Below, one piece after another: positions 34,032 to 46,651 of a stretch of 64,000 nt of DNA (its first letter is position 1; each line of letters starts with the position of its first letter). Below the pieces are notes generated by a model. It was not told the origin of the DNA. It was given only the letters and a program-made list of their open reading frames with translations, and did no database searches. This DNA comes from Sphingobacterium sp. CZ-2 (lineage in GTDB: Bacteria; Bacteroidota; Bacteroidia; Sphingobacteriales; Sphingobacteriaceae), in assembly GCF_004526235.1 (NCBI RefSeq), contig NZ_CP038159.1:124001-188000 (forward strand), given 5' to 3'. The position numbers and the translations under genes are program-made.

Positions 34032-34135
34032 CGCAGTCGAAGGATCTCTACGTTAGGTTATTTACGAACAGATGCTTCGACGATGCTCAGCATGACATGC
34101 GGGAAGATTGCTTCGTCGTGCCTCCTCGCAATGAC
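34032..34135 (+). repeat. dispersed palindromic repeat, right half
   Basis: Starts CGCAGTCGAAGGATCT, then the inverted half ATGCTTCGACGATGCTCAGC (34071-34090) and GAAGATTGCTTCGTCGTGCC, ending GCAATGAC. It is the continuation of the repeat interrupted at 32465. Confidence 0.85.
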
Positions 34136-34162
34136 GTGGTGGGGCGATGCCTGACTTTTCAA

Positions 34163-35092
34163 TCAAAATGCTATCCAATTAATCTCCACCCCATCTTTTT
34201 CCATCTTCCGAAAAAAAGTCATTTGCCGTTTCGCAAAACGATGGATCTCCGTTTTAAGCTTTTCCACAAATTGTCCATAATCCAGTTCCCCATTCAAATA
34301 CCTCCCTGCAAACTTATATTCCAATCCAAACCAGTCCAACTTCTCCAAGCCAATCCCTTCCTCCATCAATTTTTCCACCTCAGGAATCAACCCCTCCCTT
34401 AACCTACTGTCCAACCGCCCATCAATTCTACTCCTTCGCAACTCCAAAGAAGGGTTTAGTCCAAAAGCAATATAATCCTTTACCAAAGGCTCCTTAGCTT
34501 CTGGAACATCATTTTCCTTCAAATAATTCAAAATCTCCAAGGCCCGGATCAATCGTTTCTTACTATCCCAATCAATCTGGAAATCTTCGGGAATCTCCAT
34601 CCGCTTTATCCTCGAAATCAGTTCCGACTTCGATAAACCCTCCATCTCAAACTGAAAAGCCACATCCTTTGGTACAGCACTATAAACCTGCTCCTTCAAC
34701 AAAGAAAGTATATAAGACCCCGTTCCACCACATAATATTGGTCTCTTTCCCGTGGATAAAATATCCCGATATGCCCTCTCAAAATCCCGTTTGAACTGTT
34801 TCACCTCATATTGACCCGAAGGTGGAAGGATATCGATCAAATGATAAGGTACCTCCTCATATTCCTTCAGATCTTTTCCGGTTCCGATATCCAAAGACCT
34901 GTAAACCTGCCTGGAATCAGCAGAGATAATCTCGCCATCAATCTTCCTCGCCAATTTAACCGCCAGCTTCGTTTTCCCCGATGCCGTAGGTCCCAATAGG
35001 ATAACAAGAAAATCAGGCGAAAGAAAATCCTTCGCCTGATCTATTTTTTGCAATATGTAATCTATTGGTTCTAAATCACAAATTTTGTCCAT
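34163..35092 (-). CDS. miaA: tRNA dimethylallyltransferase
   Basis: A 309-residue MiaA, which adds a dimethylallyl group to A37 of tRNAs reading UNN codons. The P-loop is GPTASGKT (34-41), followed by ISADSRQVYRSLDIGTGK, PYHLIDIL and LCGGTGSYILSLL, and the tRNA-binding end RRSRIDGRLDSRLREGL and FAKRQMTFFRKM. The stretch of about 27 residues before the P-loop strand is longer than usual; the ATG lies 22 bp inside the upstream oxidoreductase gene. A shorter start, for example a TTG near 35055, is possible. Confidence 0.92.
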   Translation of the reverse strand: MDKICDLEPIDYILQKIDQAKDFLSPDFLVILLGPTASGKTKLAVKLARKIDGEIISADSRQVYRSLDIGTGKDLKEYEEVPYHLIDILPPSGQYEVKQFKRDFERAYRDILSTGKRPILCGGTGSYILSLLKEQVYSAVPKDVAFQFEMEGLSKSELISRIKRMEIPEDFQIDWDSKKRLIRALEILNYLKENDVPEAKEPLVKDYIAFGLNPSLELRRSRIDGRLDSRLREGLIPEVEKLMEEGIGLEKLDWFGLEYKFAGRYLNGELDYGQFVEKLKTEIHRFAKRQMTFFRKMEKDGVEINWIAF

Positions 35093-36243
35093 TTTTCATT
35101 GCTTTCGTTGCTCTTCACAACGGTTTCGATAAAGGCCATTCCACGAACACCATCATAAACATTTGGAAAATCCAATGCCTCTGCCGATGGTTCTGTTCCT
35201 TCCTTCTTCGCCGAAACCGTCAAGGCAAAATTCCTATAGATATTCGCAAAGGATTCCAACAATCCTTCTGGATGACCCGCTGGTATACGTGTATTGTGAG
35301 TCGCAAAAGAACTCAGAGTAAATGGAGCAGCATATGCATTTCCGGTACGATAGATTTGTCTTGGTTGATCCAACATCTTAATGATCAGGTTGTTCGGATC
35401 TTCGTTCGCCCATTCCAAACCACCTTTTTCACCATAGATACGGATCCTAACGGCGTTTTCCTCGCCCGCAGAAATCTGGGATGCCATCAAGACACCTTTT
35501 GCTCCCTGCTCAAAATGCAGCAATACCGATCCATCATCATCCAATAAACGACCTTCCACAAAAGTGGTCAGATCCGCACATAATTCCGTAATCTTCAATC
35601 CCGACACGTATTCCGCCAAATGCGCAGCATGCGTACCGATATCACCCATTACCAAGGATTTTCCGGAACGTTTTGGATCAGCACGCCAAGCAGCGCCCGC
35701 ATTCCCCTCTCGCTCGCTCAAGCGGCTTAACCAACCTTGAGGATACTCCACAACGATCTTACGGATCTTACCAAAATGACCGTCCTTCACCATCGCTTTC
35801 GCCTGTTTCACCATCGGATAACCCGAATAGGTATGAGTCAGGCAAAGCGTTTTACCTGTACGCTCTACAATTTCCTTCAATTCTTGCGCCTCTTCCAAAG
35901 ATACTGTCATCGGTTTTTCTACCACCACATCAAATCCATTCTCCAATGCCAACTTAGCCGGACCAAAATGCAGAAAGTTTGGTGTAACGATGGTCACAAA
36001 ATCCATGCGTTCCCCTTCAGGAAGCTTGGCCTCTTCCGCGATCATCTGCTCATAAGTTTCATAAACGCGTTCTTCAGGCACAAAAAGATCCTGACCCGAT
36101 TTTAGGGAAACTTCACGGTTTACACTGAAGGTTCCACAAACTAATTCTATTTTTCCATCCATAAAGGCAGCAATTCGGTGTACGGCGCCAATAAACGCGT
36201 CGTTTCCTCCACCGACCATGCCCATGCGTAGTTTACGTTTCAT
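35071..36243 (-). CDS. Gfo/Idh/MocA-family oxidoreductase
   Basis: A 390-residue NAD(P)-dependent sugar dehydrogenase-like protein. The Rossmann domain (about 5-150) has MGMVGGGNDAFIGAVHR and the family motif VVVEKPMTVSLEEAQEL (EKP with the catalytic Lys). The C-terminal domain contains GDIGTHAAHLAEYVSG, the catalytic Asp and His region. There is no signal peptide, so it acts in the cytosol on a sugar or inositol derivative not identifiable from sequence. It overlaps miaA by 22 bp. Confidence 0.88.
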   Translation of the reverse strand: MKRKLRMGMVGGGNDAFIGAVHRIAAFMDGKIELVCGTFSVNREVSLKSGQDLFVPEERVYETYEQMIAEEAKLPEGERMDFVTIVTPNFLHFGPAKLALENGFDVVVEKPMTVSLEEAQELKEIVERTGKTLCLTHTYSGYPMVKQAKAMVKDGHFGKIRKIVVEYPQGWLSRLSEREGNAGAAWRADPKRSGKSLVMGDIGTHAAHLAEYVSGLKITELCADLTTFVEGRLLDDDGSVLLHFEQGAKGVLMASQISAGEENAVRIRIYGEKGGLEWANEDPNNLIIKMLDQPRQIYRTGNAYAAPFTLSSFATHNTRIPAGHPEGLLESFANIYRNFALTVSAKKEGTEPSAEALDFPNVYDGVRGMAFIETVVKSNESNEKWTKFVI

Positions 36244-36296
36244 AAGGTGTGAATTTCGATTGATTAAGCGTTAAATATAAGAAATTAAACAAGCTT

Positions 36297-37067
36297 TTAA
36301 ACAGTATAGACCAATTTAATGCTTCCAGAATTGGAAAATAGGTAGCCTTCCGGATAGTCTGATCGGATTTGCTCCAACTCGGCAAAATCATGGATAGGAA
36401 CCTGTCTACTACCACTTACCCAAAATTGTTGAGGCGGTTTTTCGGCTATTTTCCGAAATCCAATAACAGCCAGCGAGGAGTCTTGGCTCCAATCCTTATC
36501 GCTATAGGTCATAATATCGCCAGGCTTAAAATCAGCAATAAATCCCTTCAGCAGTTTGGAAATGCCCCCTAAGACTAAAAAATCTGCTTTATGGCAGAAA
36601 CGGAGCAGTTCAAAGGATCGGTAATCCGAAGGTTTGTCCAGCATTTTCCTTCCTCCACTGAACACGGCCAATGAAACCAATTCACCCTGATGGAAAAGCC
36701 CATACCGGTACTTGCCGGGTAAAGGGATTTGGAGATGATGTTCCTCTTGGAAATCTAGGGCAACCTTTTTGTCCACCCGTGCAAGGACCGTATCCCGGGC
36801 ATAGATTTTTTTTGCTATGCCGGCCATTACCTTCAACCTATTGATCAACTTATCCTGCTGGGCAACAAATTGATGAACGTTCAGATAGACCGTTTTTTTA
36901 GCTTGATTGAGCATAGGATCCTTGGCCTGCCCCTCATCCATCAGAATTTTAAAGCTTAATTCCGGAGCATCGAATACCACCGCCTTATCGATAGACACCA
37001 TCTCCAAAGTAACCTCCAACTTGGAAGAAAGTGTCTGAAGGATAACCTGGTAATCGATCTGTTGCAT
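36297..37067 (-). CDS. conserved protein of unknown function
   Basis: A 256-residue protein without signal or membrane segments. I do not recognise a named family. The second half (YRYGLFHQGELVSLAVFSGG, RSFELLRFCHKADFLVLGG, SKLLKGFIADFKPGDIMTYSD, KDWSQDSSLAVIGFRK) follows the same pattern as the domain found in phage and homing-endonuclease-associated proteins (YGVF..ELVS...G, ELVRFA.K....V.GG.SKL...F, I.SYAD..WS.G..Y...GF), an acyltransferase-like fold. It is divergent from the peptide deformylase gene, 78 bp away. Confidence 0.75.
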   Translation of the reverse strand: MQQIDYQVILQTLSSKLEVTLEMVSIDKAVVFDAPELSFKILMDEGQAKDPMLNQAKKTVYLNVHQFVAQQDKLINRLKVMAGIAKKIYARDTVLARVDKKVALDFQEEHHLQIPLPGKYRYGLFHQGELVSLAVFSGGRKMLDKPSDYRSFELLRFCHKADFLVLGGISKLLKGFIADFKPGDIMTYSDKDWSQDSSLAVIGFRKIAEKPPQQFWVSGSRQVPIHDFAELEQIRSDYPEGYLFSNSGSIKLVYTV

Positions 37068-37119
37068 GCCGCAAAATTAGCTTAATTCAATAGAATATCC
37101 GCTAATGCCAAATAATTAA

Positions 37120-37127
37120 TAACTTTG
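37120..37127 (+). promoter_or_regulatory. promoter of def (-7 box TAACTTTG)
   Basis: TAACTTTG matches TAnnTTTG and lies 18 bases before the ATG of the peptide deformylase gene, so the leader would be only about a dozen nucleotides. Confidence 0.6.
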
Positions 37128-37145
37128 TGCTGAAAATTGAAATAA

Positions 37146-37733
37146 ATGAAATTACCTATAGTAGCCTATGGCGATCCAGTTTTGCGTCAGAAGGCCGAAG
37201 AGATTGAAGAGGATTACCCTGCATTGAAGGAACTGATCGATAACATGTTCGAAACCATGTATGCCGCCAATGGGGTAGGCCTTGCCGCTCCACAGATCGG
37301 TCTGCCGATTCGTGTATTTGTTATTGATGCCAGTCCTTTTGGCGAAGATGATGAGGATGGACCAGGAGATCCTTCTGCAAAGGATTTCAAACGGGTATTC
37401 ATCAATCCCATCCTCGTGGAGGAATCTGGGGAGAAATGGGCATTTTCAGAAGGCTGCCTAAGTATCCCGCAGATCAACGAAGAAGTGTTGCGTAAGAAGA
37501 ATGTGGTGATCAATTACCTGGATGAAAACTTTGAAGAGCAGGAGGAAGAATTGACAGGGCTAGCGGCTCGTGTTGTGCAGCATGAATATGACCACATCGA
37601 AGGAAAGCTTTTTATTGATAAGATCGGACCGCTGAAAAAGGCCATGTTGAAAAGTAAACTGGATAATATCGCAAAAGGATTGGTTCGCGTAGCTTACAAG
37701 ATGTCCTTCCCGCAGATGAAAAAGAAACGGTAA
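37146..37733 (+). CDS. def: peptide deformylase
   Basis: A 195-residue deformylase that removes the formyl group from nascent proteins. The three metal and active-site motifs are GVGLAAPQIG (43-52), EGCLS (102-106, Cys104 binds metal) and QHEYDH (145-150, HExxH type). Residues 66-80 (GEDDEDGPGDPSAKD) form an acidic insertion, common in Bacteroidota enzymes. It stands alone with its own promoter, and a hairpin terminator follows 20 bp downstream. Confidence 0.95.
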   Translation: MKLPIVAYGDPVLRQKAEEIEEDYPALKELIDNMFETMYAANGVGLAAPQIGLPIRVFVIDASPFGEDDEDGPGDPSAKDFKRVFINPILVEESGEKWAFSEGCLSIPQINEEVLRKKNVVINYLDENFEEQEEELTGLAARVVQHEYDHIEGKLFIDKIGPLKKAMLKSKLDNIAKGLVRVAYKMSFPQMKKKR

Positions 37734-37753
37734 GCACACCTAAAAAATAAAAG

Positions 37754-37779
37754 AGCTGGTCATGGACCTGCTTTTTTTA
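37754..37779 (+). terminator. intrinsic terminator after def
   Basis: AGCTGGTC (37754-37761) pairs with GACCTGCT (37765-37772) with one mismatch, followed by seven T. Confidence 0.7.
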
Positions 37780-38394
37780 TGATTTGTTTTCCATCATGGG
37801 TACACTCGGTAGGGAAAGGTTATATTTAACCGATACAAACCGGATGGTAAAGACAACAGATGCAGAAATAAAGGCGACGATTCCATCGGATAGGGGAGTG
37901 AGGGAAAGCAGTACATAGATGATGGCACCTGCCAGACAGGCCGAAGCATAGATCTCTTTTCTTAATATCAAAGGGGTCACATTCATCAGCACATCCCGGA
38001 TCACCCCACCCATGCAGGCGGAGAACATCCCCAACATGACCGCCGATATGGCACTACTTTCATAGGCAATGGATTTCTCCACACCTACCACGGTAAAGAA
38101 TCCGATCCCGATGGCATCGAATAAAAACAGGGTCCTCGCAAAATTGTCCAATTGTTTGTTCAGGATGATGGAAAGGATCACGCCGATAAAAATAGCGATC
38201 AGGTAATTGCCATCCTCCACCCATACTGGCCGGATGTTCAGGAAAACATCACGAAGCGATCCGCCACCAATGGCTGTCACAAAACCCATAAAGGTCGCAC
38301 CAAAAACATCAATACCATTTCTGTTTGCCGCCATTGCTCCGGATATCGCAAACACCATGGTACCTAAAAGATCGATGTAATAAATAAAGCTCAT
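37777..38394 (-). CDS. TRIC/YicG-type membrane channel protein
   Basis: A 205-residue inner-membrane protein with about seven hydrophobic helices and two related halves, the UPF0126/TRIC family. The first half has GTMVFAISGAMAANRNGIDVFGA and AIGGGSLRDVFLNIRPVWV (in part), the second FDAIGIGFFTVVGVEKS and GGVIRDVLMNVTPLILRKEIYA (in part). The repeated GG-x-RD motif lines the pore in bacterial TRIC channels, which conduct K+ and Na+. It converges on def; the stops are 44 bp apart. Confidence 0.88.
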   Translation of the reverse strand: MSFIYYIDLLGTMVFAISGAMAANRNGIDVFGATFMGFVTAIGGGSLRDVFLNIRPVWVEDGNYLIAIFIGVILSIILNKQLDNFARTLFLFDAIGIGFFTVVGVEKSIAYESSAISAVMLGMFSACMGGVIRDVLMNVTPLILRKEIYASACLAGAIIYVLLSLTPLSDGIVAFISASVVFTIRFVSVKYNLSLPSVPMMENKS

Positions 38395-38437
38395 TGATTC
38401 TGCCAGTATCGTCCTACAATAATAAGAAATATTAAAA

Positions 38438-38468
38438 TAAAAAAGTGGACTCCGCAGAACCCACTTTA
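38438..38468 (-). terminator. intrinsic terminator after the M56 gene
   Basis: On the minus strand AAAGTGG and CCACTTT pair around TTCTGCGGAGT-type loop sequence, followed by a T-rich tract. It starts about 30 bp after the stop codon of the M56 peptidase gene. Confidence 0.7.
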
Positions 38469-38496
38469 ACTAAACAACAAAACAAATGATTTTTAA

Positions 38497-40248
38497 CTAA
38501 ATAGCTTTTGATTTTCTGTCCCTTTTTAATCGGTTCAGATCCTCTTCATATTTTTTCTGGAGCTCTTTATACTCTTCGGAGTTATATAGCTCCTCCTTTT
38601 CTTTCACTTTTTGCTTCCATTCTTCACTCTGGAAGTATTTCTCGATCTCTTTTCCTCCCTGTTCAATCTTTTGCATCTTGTTTTTCCACTCCGGAGATTC
38701 AAAGTATTTCTGAATGTTCTTTGTTTCTGCTTCAATGGACTTCATCTGATCTTTCCAGTCATCAGATTCAAAATAAGAAGCGACCTGCTTTGAATGATCT
38801 TCTATGCTCTTGATCTGATCTTTCCATTCCTTACTATTAAAGAATTTGTTGATCTCGTTGGATGACATATCGGCCCATTTTTTATCTTTCATTACTTCCT
38901 TGATCTTTTCATTGGAGATATTGATGGAAGCCATCTTGTTTTTCCAATCGTCGGATTTGAAAACCTCGTTCACTTTTGCGGTCTGTTCGGTGATAGACTG
39001 CATCTGTTTTTTCCATTCAGGCGAATTGGTCATTTTTGCCACATCCTTCGAATTAAGCTCCATCTCTTTGATCGCCTTGCGAACATGAGCTGGTAATTCG
39101 GTGGTGTCTACGATTTCATGGTTGGTAACCTTGATTTTATTTACCGTATTTACAGGTTTGATCGTGTCTAAGCATACTTCAGCGGACATGGGTTTCAATG
39201 CTGCATGTGGTGCTGGTACGATAGGATCGATCAGTTCGATTTCTTCTGCAACGCTCTGTTGCGCGGGTATCAACATCGCTAAGCTGATCATGGCAACTGA
39301 ACTTGCCAAAACCGCTAGGAGTTGTTGTTTTACATTTCTATGGTTGGTTTCCATGTTGGTGATTCTTTTGATTCTTTGAAATAGGTGGTTTTTATTTCCG
39401 GTTGCTGCCATACTTAGGGCAGGGGTATTCTTCATTCTTAATTCTTCCAATTCTACCAATGCCTTGGCATAATGGATTGGCGTGCTGATCTGCTTCAACA
39501 CCATATCGTCGCAGGCGTTTTCCCTTTCCTTCTCGATCATTTTTGATAAGGCCCAAACAAATGGGTTGAAGAATAGGAGGGTCTCCATCACTACTTTCAA
39601 TAAGTTGAAGAGGTAATCCTGTCGTTTGATGTGTGCCAATTCATGTAGGATGATCGCTTCGACCTGTGTCGTATTCAGGTTGTTCACAAAGGCAATCGGG
39701 AAAAGAACGAAGGGCTTTAGAAATCCTACGGTCAATGGAACTGAAATATGCTTGGAAAGAAATATCGATACGCGTTTATTGATCTGCAGACTTTCCTTTG
39801 ATTTGTTGAACAACTGGTTCCATTCTTTAGGGATGCTATCCAAACCTGTATATTTTAATTGACGTAATTTGAGGTAGCTGTTGCAAAGGATCAATACCTG
39901 GATGATAAAACCGATAAGGTAAGCGGCTACCAGGTAGGGGAACAAGCGTTCCAAGCTGAATGGGCTTCCTTCCTGGAAATTGATCGCGGGGATCATCTCT
40001 GGCGGAGTCGCTTGGTAGAGGTTCTGCATGGCTTTATATTTACTATAGTATAATAGAAAGCTGGTCATAAAACCTAAAAATATGCTGACCTGCAAGAAAA
40101 ATGCGGTATTGTACCGTGCTGCTGCGCTTTGTTTTGGATTGATGAGCTTAATGATATTGACAAGAATATAGCATATCGCTCCTAACCAGATGGAATGTAG
40201 GATGCTCCATCCCAAGGCTTGTATCAAGTTATATGTGGTAGTTTCCAT
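38497..40248 (-). CDS. BlaR1/M56-family sensor metallopeptidase with C-terminal 23-residue repeats
   Basis: A 583-residue membrane protein. Helices near the N-terminus (10-35, 48-67, 103-123) and one at about 310-330 flank the cytosolic M56 zinc protease domain with HELAH (202-206) and the Glu of KERENACDD. As in BlaR1 it would sense an envelope signal and cleave or inactivate the BlaI repressor. The C-terminal part after about 405 is unusual: a unit S-x-x-W-K-x-x-M-x-S-I repeats at residues 409, 432, 455, 472, 495, 518 and 541, mostly every 23 residues, in place of a penicillin-binding sensor domain. The BlaI gene lies 29 bp upstream. Confidence 0.9.
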   Translation of the reverse strand: METTTYNLIQALGWSILHSIWLGAICYILVNIIKLINPKQSAAARYNTAFFLQVSIFLGFMTSFLLYYSKYKAMQNLYQATPPEMIPAINFQEGSPFSLERLFPYLVAAYLIGFIIQVLILCNSYLKLRQLKYTGLDSIPKEWNQLFNKSKESLQINKRVSIFLSKHISVPLTVGFLKPFVLFPIAFVNNLNTTQVEAIILHELAHIKRQDYLFNLLKVVMETLLFFNPFVWALSKMIEKERENACDDMVLKQISTPIHYAKALVELEELRMKNTPALSMAATGNKNHLFQRIKRITNMETNHRNVKQQLLAVLASSVAMISLAMLIPAQQSVAEEIELIDPIVPAPHAALKPMSAEVCLDTIKPVNTVNKIKVTNHEIVDTTELPAHVRKAIKEMELNSKDVAKMTNSPEWKKQMQSITEQTAKVNEVFKSDDWKNKMASINISNEKIKEVMKDKKWADMSSNEINKFFNSKEWKDQIKSIEDHSKQVASYFESDDWKDQMKSIEAETKNIQKYFESPEWKNKMQKIEQGGKEIEKYFQSEEWKQKVKEKEELYNSEEYKELQKKYEEDLNRLKRDRKSKAI

Positions 40249-40277
40249 GGCTATTTATTTAATCGAAGGGTATAAAC

Positions 40278-40640
40278 CTATTTATTTTCCAAGTTTTTCA
40301 GGAATGCCTTGATTTCGTCCAGTTCTTTTTGGCTCGTTCTTTCATTGCCTAATGCCTGCATCACTAATCGGGCGGTTGAGCCGTTATAAACTGAATCTAT
40401 CATTTTATCCAGGAATTGTTCCTGGGTAGACTCTTTTTCAATTTCTGCTTTATATAGGTGTGTTTTGGAGCTGGTATCTCTGCTCACCATACCTTTATCA
40501 TGCATGATCTGCATGAGTTTTAATATAGTGGTATAGCCCACATCCTTTTTGTTCAGGGTTTCAAAAACCTCGCGAACGCTGCTTTCGCCCTTATTCCAAA
40601 GGACCTGAAGGATTTCCATTTCGCTATCTGTAGGTTTCAT
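40278..40640 (-). CDS. BlaI/MecI/CopY-family repressor
   Basis: A 120-residue winged-helix repressor. KPTDSEMEILQVLWNKGESSVREVFETLN is the N-terminal helical region (shown in part by TDSEMEILQVLW), and the wing follows GYTTILKLMQIMHDKGMVSRD. The C-terminal part dimerises and holds the cleavage region for the M56 protease. It is co-transcribed with the M56 gene. Two palindromes just upstream are the probable operators, so it should repress its own operon. Confidence 0.92.
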   Translation of the reverse strand: MKPTDSEMEILQVLWNKGESSVREVFETLNKKDVGYTTILKLMQIMHDKGMVSRDTSSKTHLYKAEIEKESTQEQFLDKMIDSVYNGSTARLVMQALGNERTSQKELDEIKAFLKNLENK

Positions 40641-40656
40641 GTTTTTTAGATTTATC

Positions 40657-40672
40657 TACGAATTATTTCGTA
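40657..40672. promoter_or_regulatory. BlaI operator 1
   Basis: TACGAATTATTTCGTA, an inverted repeat of TACGAA, lies 17 bases upstream of the blaI-type start. It is repeated 24 bp further on at 40681-40696. Confidence 0.7.
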
Positions 40673-40680
40673 CTCAAATC

Positions 40681-40696
40681 TACGAAGGATTTCGTA
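40681..40696. promoter_or_regulatory. BlaI operator 2
   Basis: TACGAAGGATTTCGTA has the same TACGAAnnATTTCGTA design as operator 1; both are preceded by TC. The tandem pair suggests cooperative binding of two repressor dimers. Confidence 0.7.
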
Positions 40697-40802
40697 AGTA
40701 CAAAATATTTTTTTGAATTCTTTTTCAATATTAGTGTAAAATATTGATAATCAGTAGTTAAAATTTGTAAAATTTATCATCATTGGGAGAATGTAAAGTC
40801 AC

Positions 40803-40946
40803 GTCATTGCGAGGAGGCACGACGAAGCAATCTTTGGACTTTGTCATCCTGAGCATCGCCGAAGGATCTGTACGTGTACCAAATGTAGATGCTTCGACTC
40901 CGCTCAGCATGACATGCGGGAAGATTGCTTCGTTCCTCGCAATGAC
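40803..40946. repeat. dispersed palindromic repeat, complete copy
   Basis: Order: GTCATTGCGAGGAGG (40803), GCAATCTT, GTCATCCTGAGCATCGCCGA, then inverted ATGCTTCGACTCCGCTCAGC, ATGACATGCGGG, and GATTGCTTCGTTCCTCGC ending AATGAC (40946). The outer and inner arms pair, so the whole is an imperfect palindrome of about 144 bp. It is followed at 40951-40986 by three short copies of CCGCAATGACGC. Confidence 0.85.
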
Positions 40947-40986
40947 GCGGGTCCGCAATGACGCAGAGCCCCGCAATGACGCAGGG

Positions 40987-41292
40987 CCCCAAGTTGCCTT
41001 CGATGCAAAACCATGGTGAAAGCAATGCTAAAGTATGCTTTTCCTATGGTCAACATCCATTTCCATGCTTTTTCCCTGCTTCCACCCTGCTTCAGATACC
41101 CACCAGGTGGGTTCCCGAGCAAAATATGTTTCCCTATCAGCAGGCCAACATAGATAAATGGGATAAAATCCCTCCGGTACAAACCTATCCTGCACCCCCG
41201 GGTACAAATTTATCCACCATTGCCACAGCGCTTTACAGGGTAACCGTAAAAAATGTTCCCCGGGGGTCTTGGAAATATGGATGGGAAGTCCC
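40987..41292. other. stretch without a recognised gene
   Basis: Open frames on both strands here are short and have no recognisable domain, so I call no gene. The only structure seen is a small hairpin (CCCACCAGGTGGG, 41098-41110) and a GC-rich CCCCGGGGG at 41259-41267. It separates the dispersed repeat from the rRNA promoters. Confidence 0.5.
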
Positions 41293-41300
41293 TATCTTTG
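41293..41300 (+). promoter_or_regulatory. possible upstream rRNA promoter (TATCTTTG)
   Basis: TATCTTTG fits TAnnTTTG, and TTG about 21 bp upstream is a possible -33 element. It is 160 bp before the second box and would make a tandem rRNA promoter. Confidence 0.5.
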
Positions 41301-41428
41301 CACCACTCCGCAAGGGAGGGACGGCCGAACGGCCACTGAAATAAGGGTAGCTGCAGGTTGCTATTTGGGGGATTCCCCGGGCCAACGATACACGGAAAAA
41401 AAGCCCCAAAAAATTATTTTAAAATAAA

Positions 41429-41460
41429 TTTTGCGGAACCGAAAAAACCTTCTACCTTTG
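41429..41460 (+). promoter_or_regulatory. main rRNA operon promoter
   Basis: TTTTG (41429-41433) as -33 element and TACCTTTG (41453-41460) as -7 box, 19 bp apart, after an AT-rich run (41411-41430) like an UP element. The leader between the promoter and the 16S gene is about 290 bases and contains AGTTCTTTAAG (41582-41592), similar to AGTTCTTTGAC in front of the 23S gene. Confidence 0.75.
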
Positions 41461-41751
41461 CAGTCCCAACCACGGGGAACGGCAGCCGGCGCGACGCTGG
41501 CAGCCCACAGAAATGACAGTTCGAGACCAAGGAAACGAGGTCGGAAAACATACAGAAGCCGAAGCGCGAGCGGAGGCGGAGAGTTCTTTAAGATTTTATG
41601 ATCATGTAACGCAGCGAGTAGTCGGAAGACGAAAGCTGAAAATTAAGACGATCTACAGATCGATCGATTTCAGATTTCCGGGAGCAGGACAGAGATACAA
41701 AAAACAAGACGTTTCTATTTTTATGAATAGTCACGGTCTTACACTTCATTC

Positions 41752-43281
<1,530 letters not shown>

Positions 43282-43404
43282 TGGGGCCTGTACCCGGCCT
43301 CGCTGCATAACAGATCATAGATGATGGATAACAGACTCATAAAGAAGAAAGTGCCCGCCCGGACGGAGTCCAGGACGGTGTCGCGAGAAGAGATGAAGAT
43401 AGCC

Positions 43405-43478
43405 AGTCCCGTAGCTCAGTTGGTTAGAGCACTACACTGATAATGTAGGGGTCAGCAGTTCAAATCTGCTCGGGACTA
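43405..43478 (+). tRNA. tRNA-Ile (GAT)
   Basis: 74 bases in the 16S-23S spacer. Acceptor arms AGTCCCG and CGGGACT pair; the anticodon loop CTGATAA has GAT; the T arm is AGCAG-TTCAAAT-CTGCT. The genomic sequence continues with CCA (43479-43481), so the 3' end is encoded. It is expressed with the rRNA operon. Confidence 0.95.
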
Positions 43479-43491
43479 CCAGGATACGGAA

Positions 43492-43565
43492 GGGGAATTA
43501 GCTCAGCTGGCTAGAGCACCTGCCTTGCACGCAGGGGGTCAACGGTTCGAATCCGTTATTCTCCA
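43492..43565 (+). tRNA. tRNA-Ala (TGC)
   Basis: 74 bases, 13 bp after tRNA-Ile. Acceptor arms GGGGAAT and ATTCTCC pair with one G-U; the anticodon loop CTTGCAC has TGC; the T arm is AACGG-TTCGAAT-CCGTT. Unlike the neighbouring tRNA-Ile, the CCA end is not encoded (ACAGG follows), so it must be added after processing. Confidence 0.95.
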
Positions 43566-43600
43566 CAGGCCTTCCCGCAAGGGGAAGGGATGAGAGTTCT

Positions 43601-43642
43601 TTGACATATTGGAAGAAAAGAGATAACAAGAGAAGACAACAG
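43601..43642 (+). other. 23S processing stem, 5' strand
   Basis: TTGACATATTGGAAGAAA and GACAACAG here can pair with CTGTTGTC (46605-46612) and TTTCTTCCAATAACATGTCAA-type sequence (46631-46651) after the 23S gene, closing the 23S rRNA into a long helix, the usual RNase III target for pre-23S. Confidence 0.7.
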
Positions 43643-43709
43643 AGGAGAAGTGCCCACGGGCATGGATCCAAAGCAACGCACCATCTGGCAAAAGGGATGG
43701 TGGCGTGAA

Positions 43710-46593
<2,884 letters not shown>

Positions 46594-46604
46594 TGCGGAT
46601 AGTA

Positions 46605-46651
46605 CTGTTGTCCTCTCTCTTTTTTGATCCTTTCTTCCAATAACATGTCAA
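46605..46651 (+). other. 23S processing stem, 3' strand
   Basis: Complementary to 43601-43642. Directly after it, TAACTACTA and TAGTAGTTA (46664-46683) form a perfect 9-bp hairpin with a 2-base centre, of the same wording as the TAACTACTAAATACT repeats elsewhere in the window. Confidence 0.65.

Noticed and set aside
40904..41344. Open frames on both strands between the palindromic repeat and the rRNA promoter.
   Set aside because: They begin inside the repeat, have no recognisable domain and no promoter of their own; treated as non-coding.
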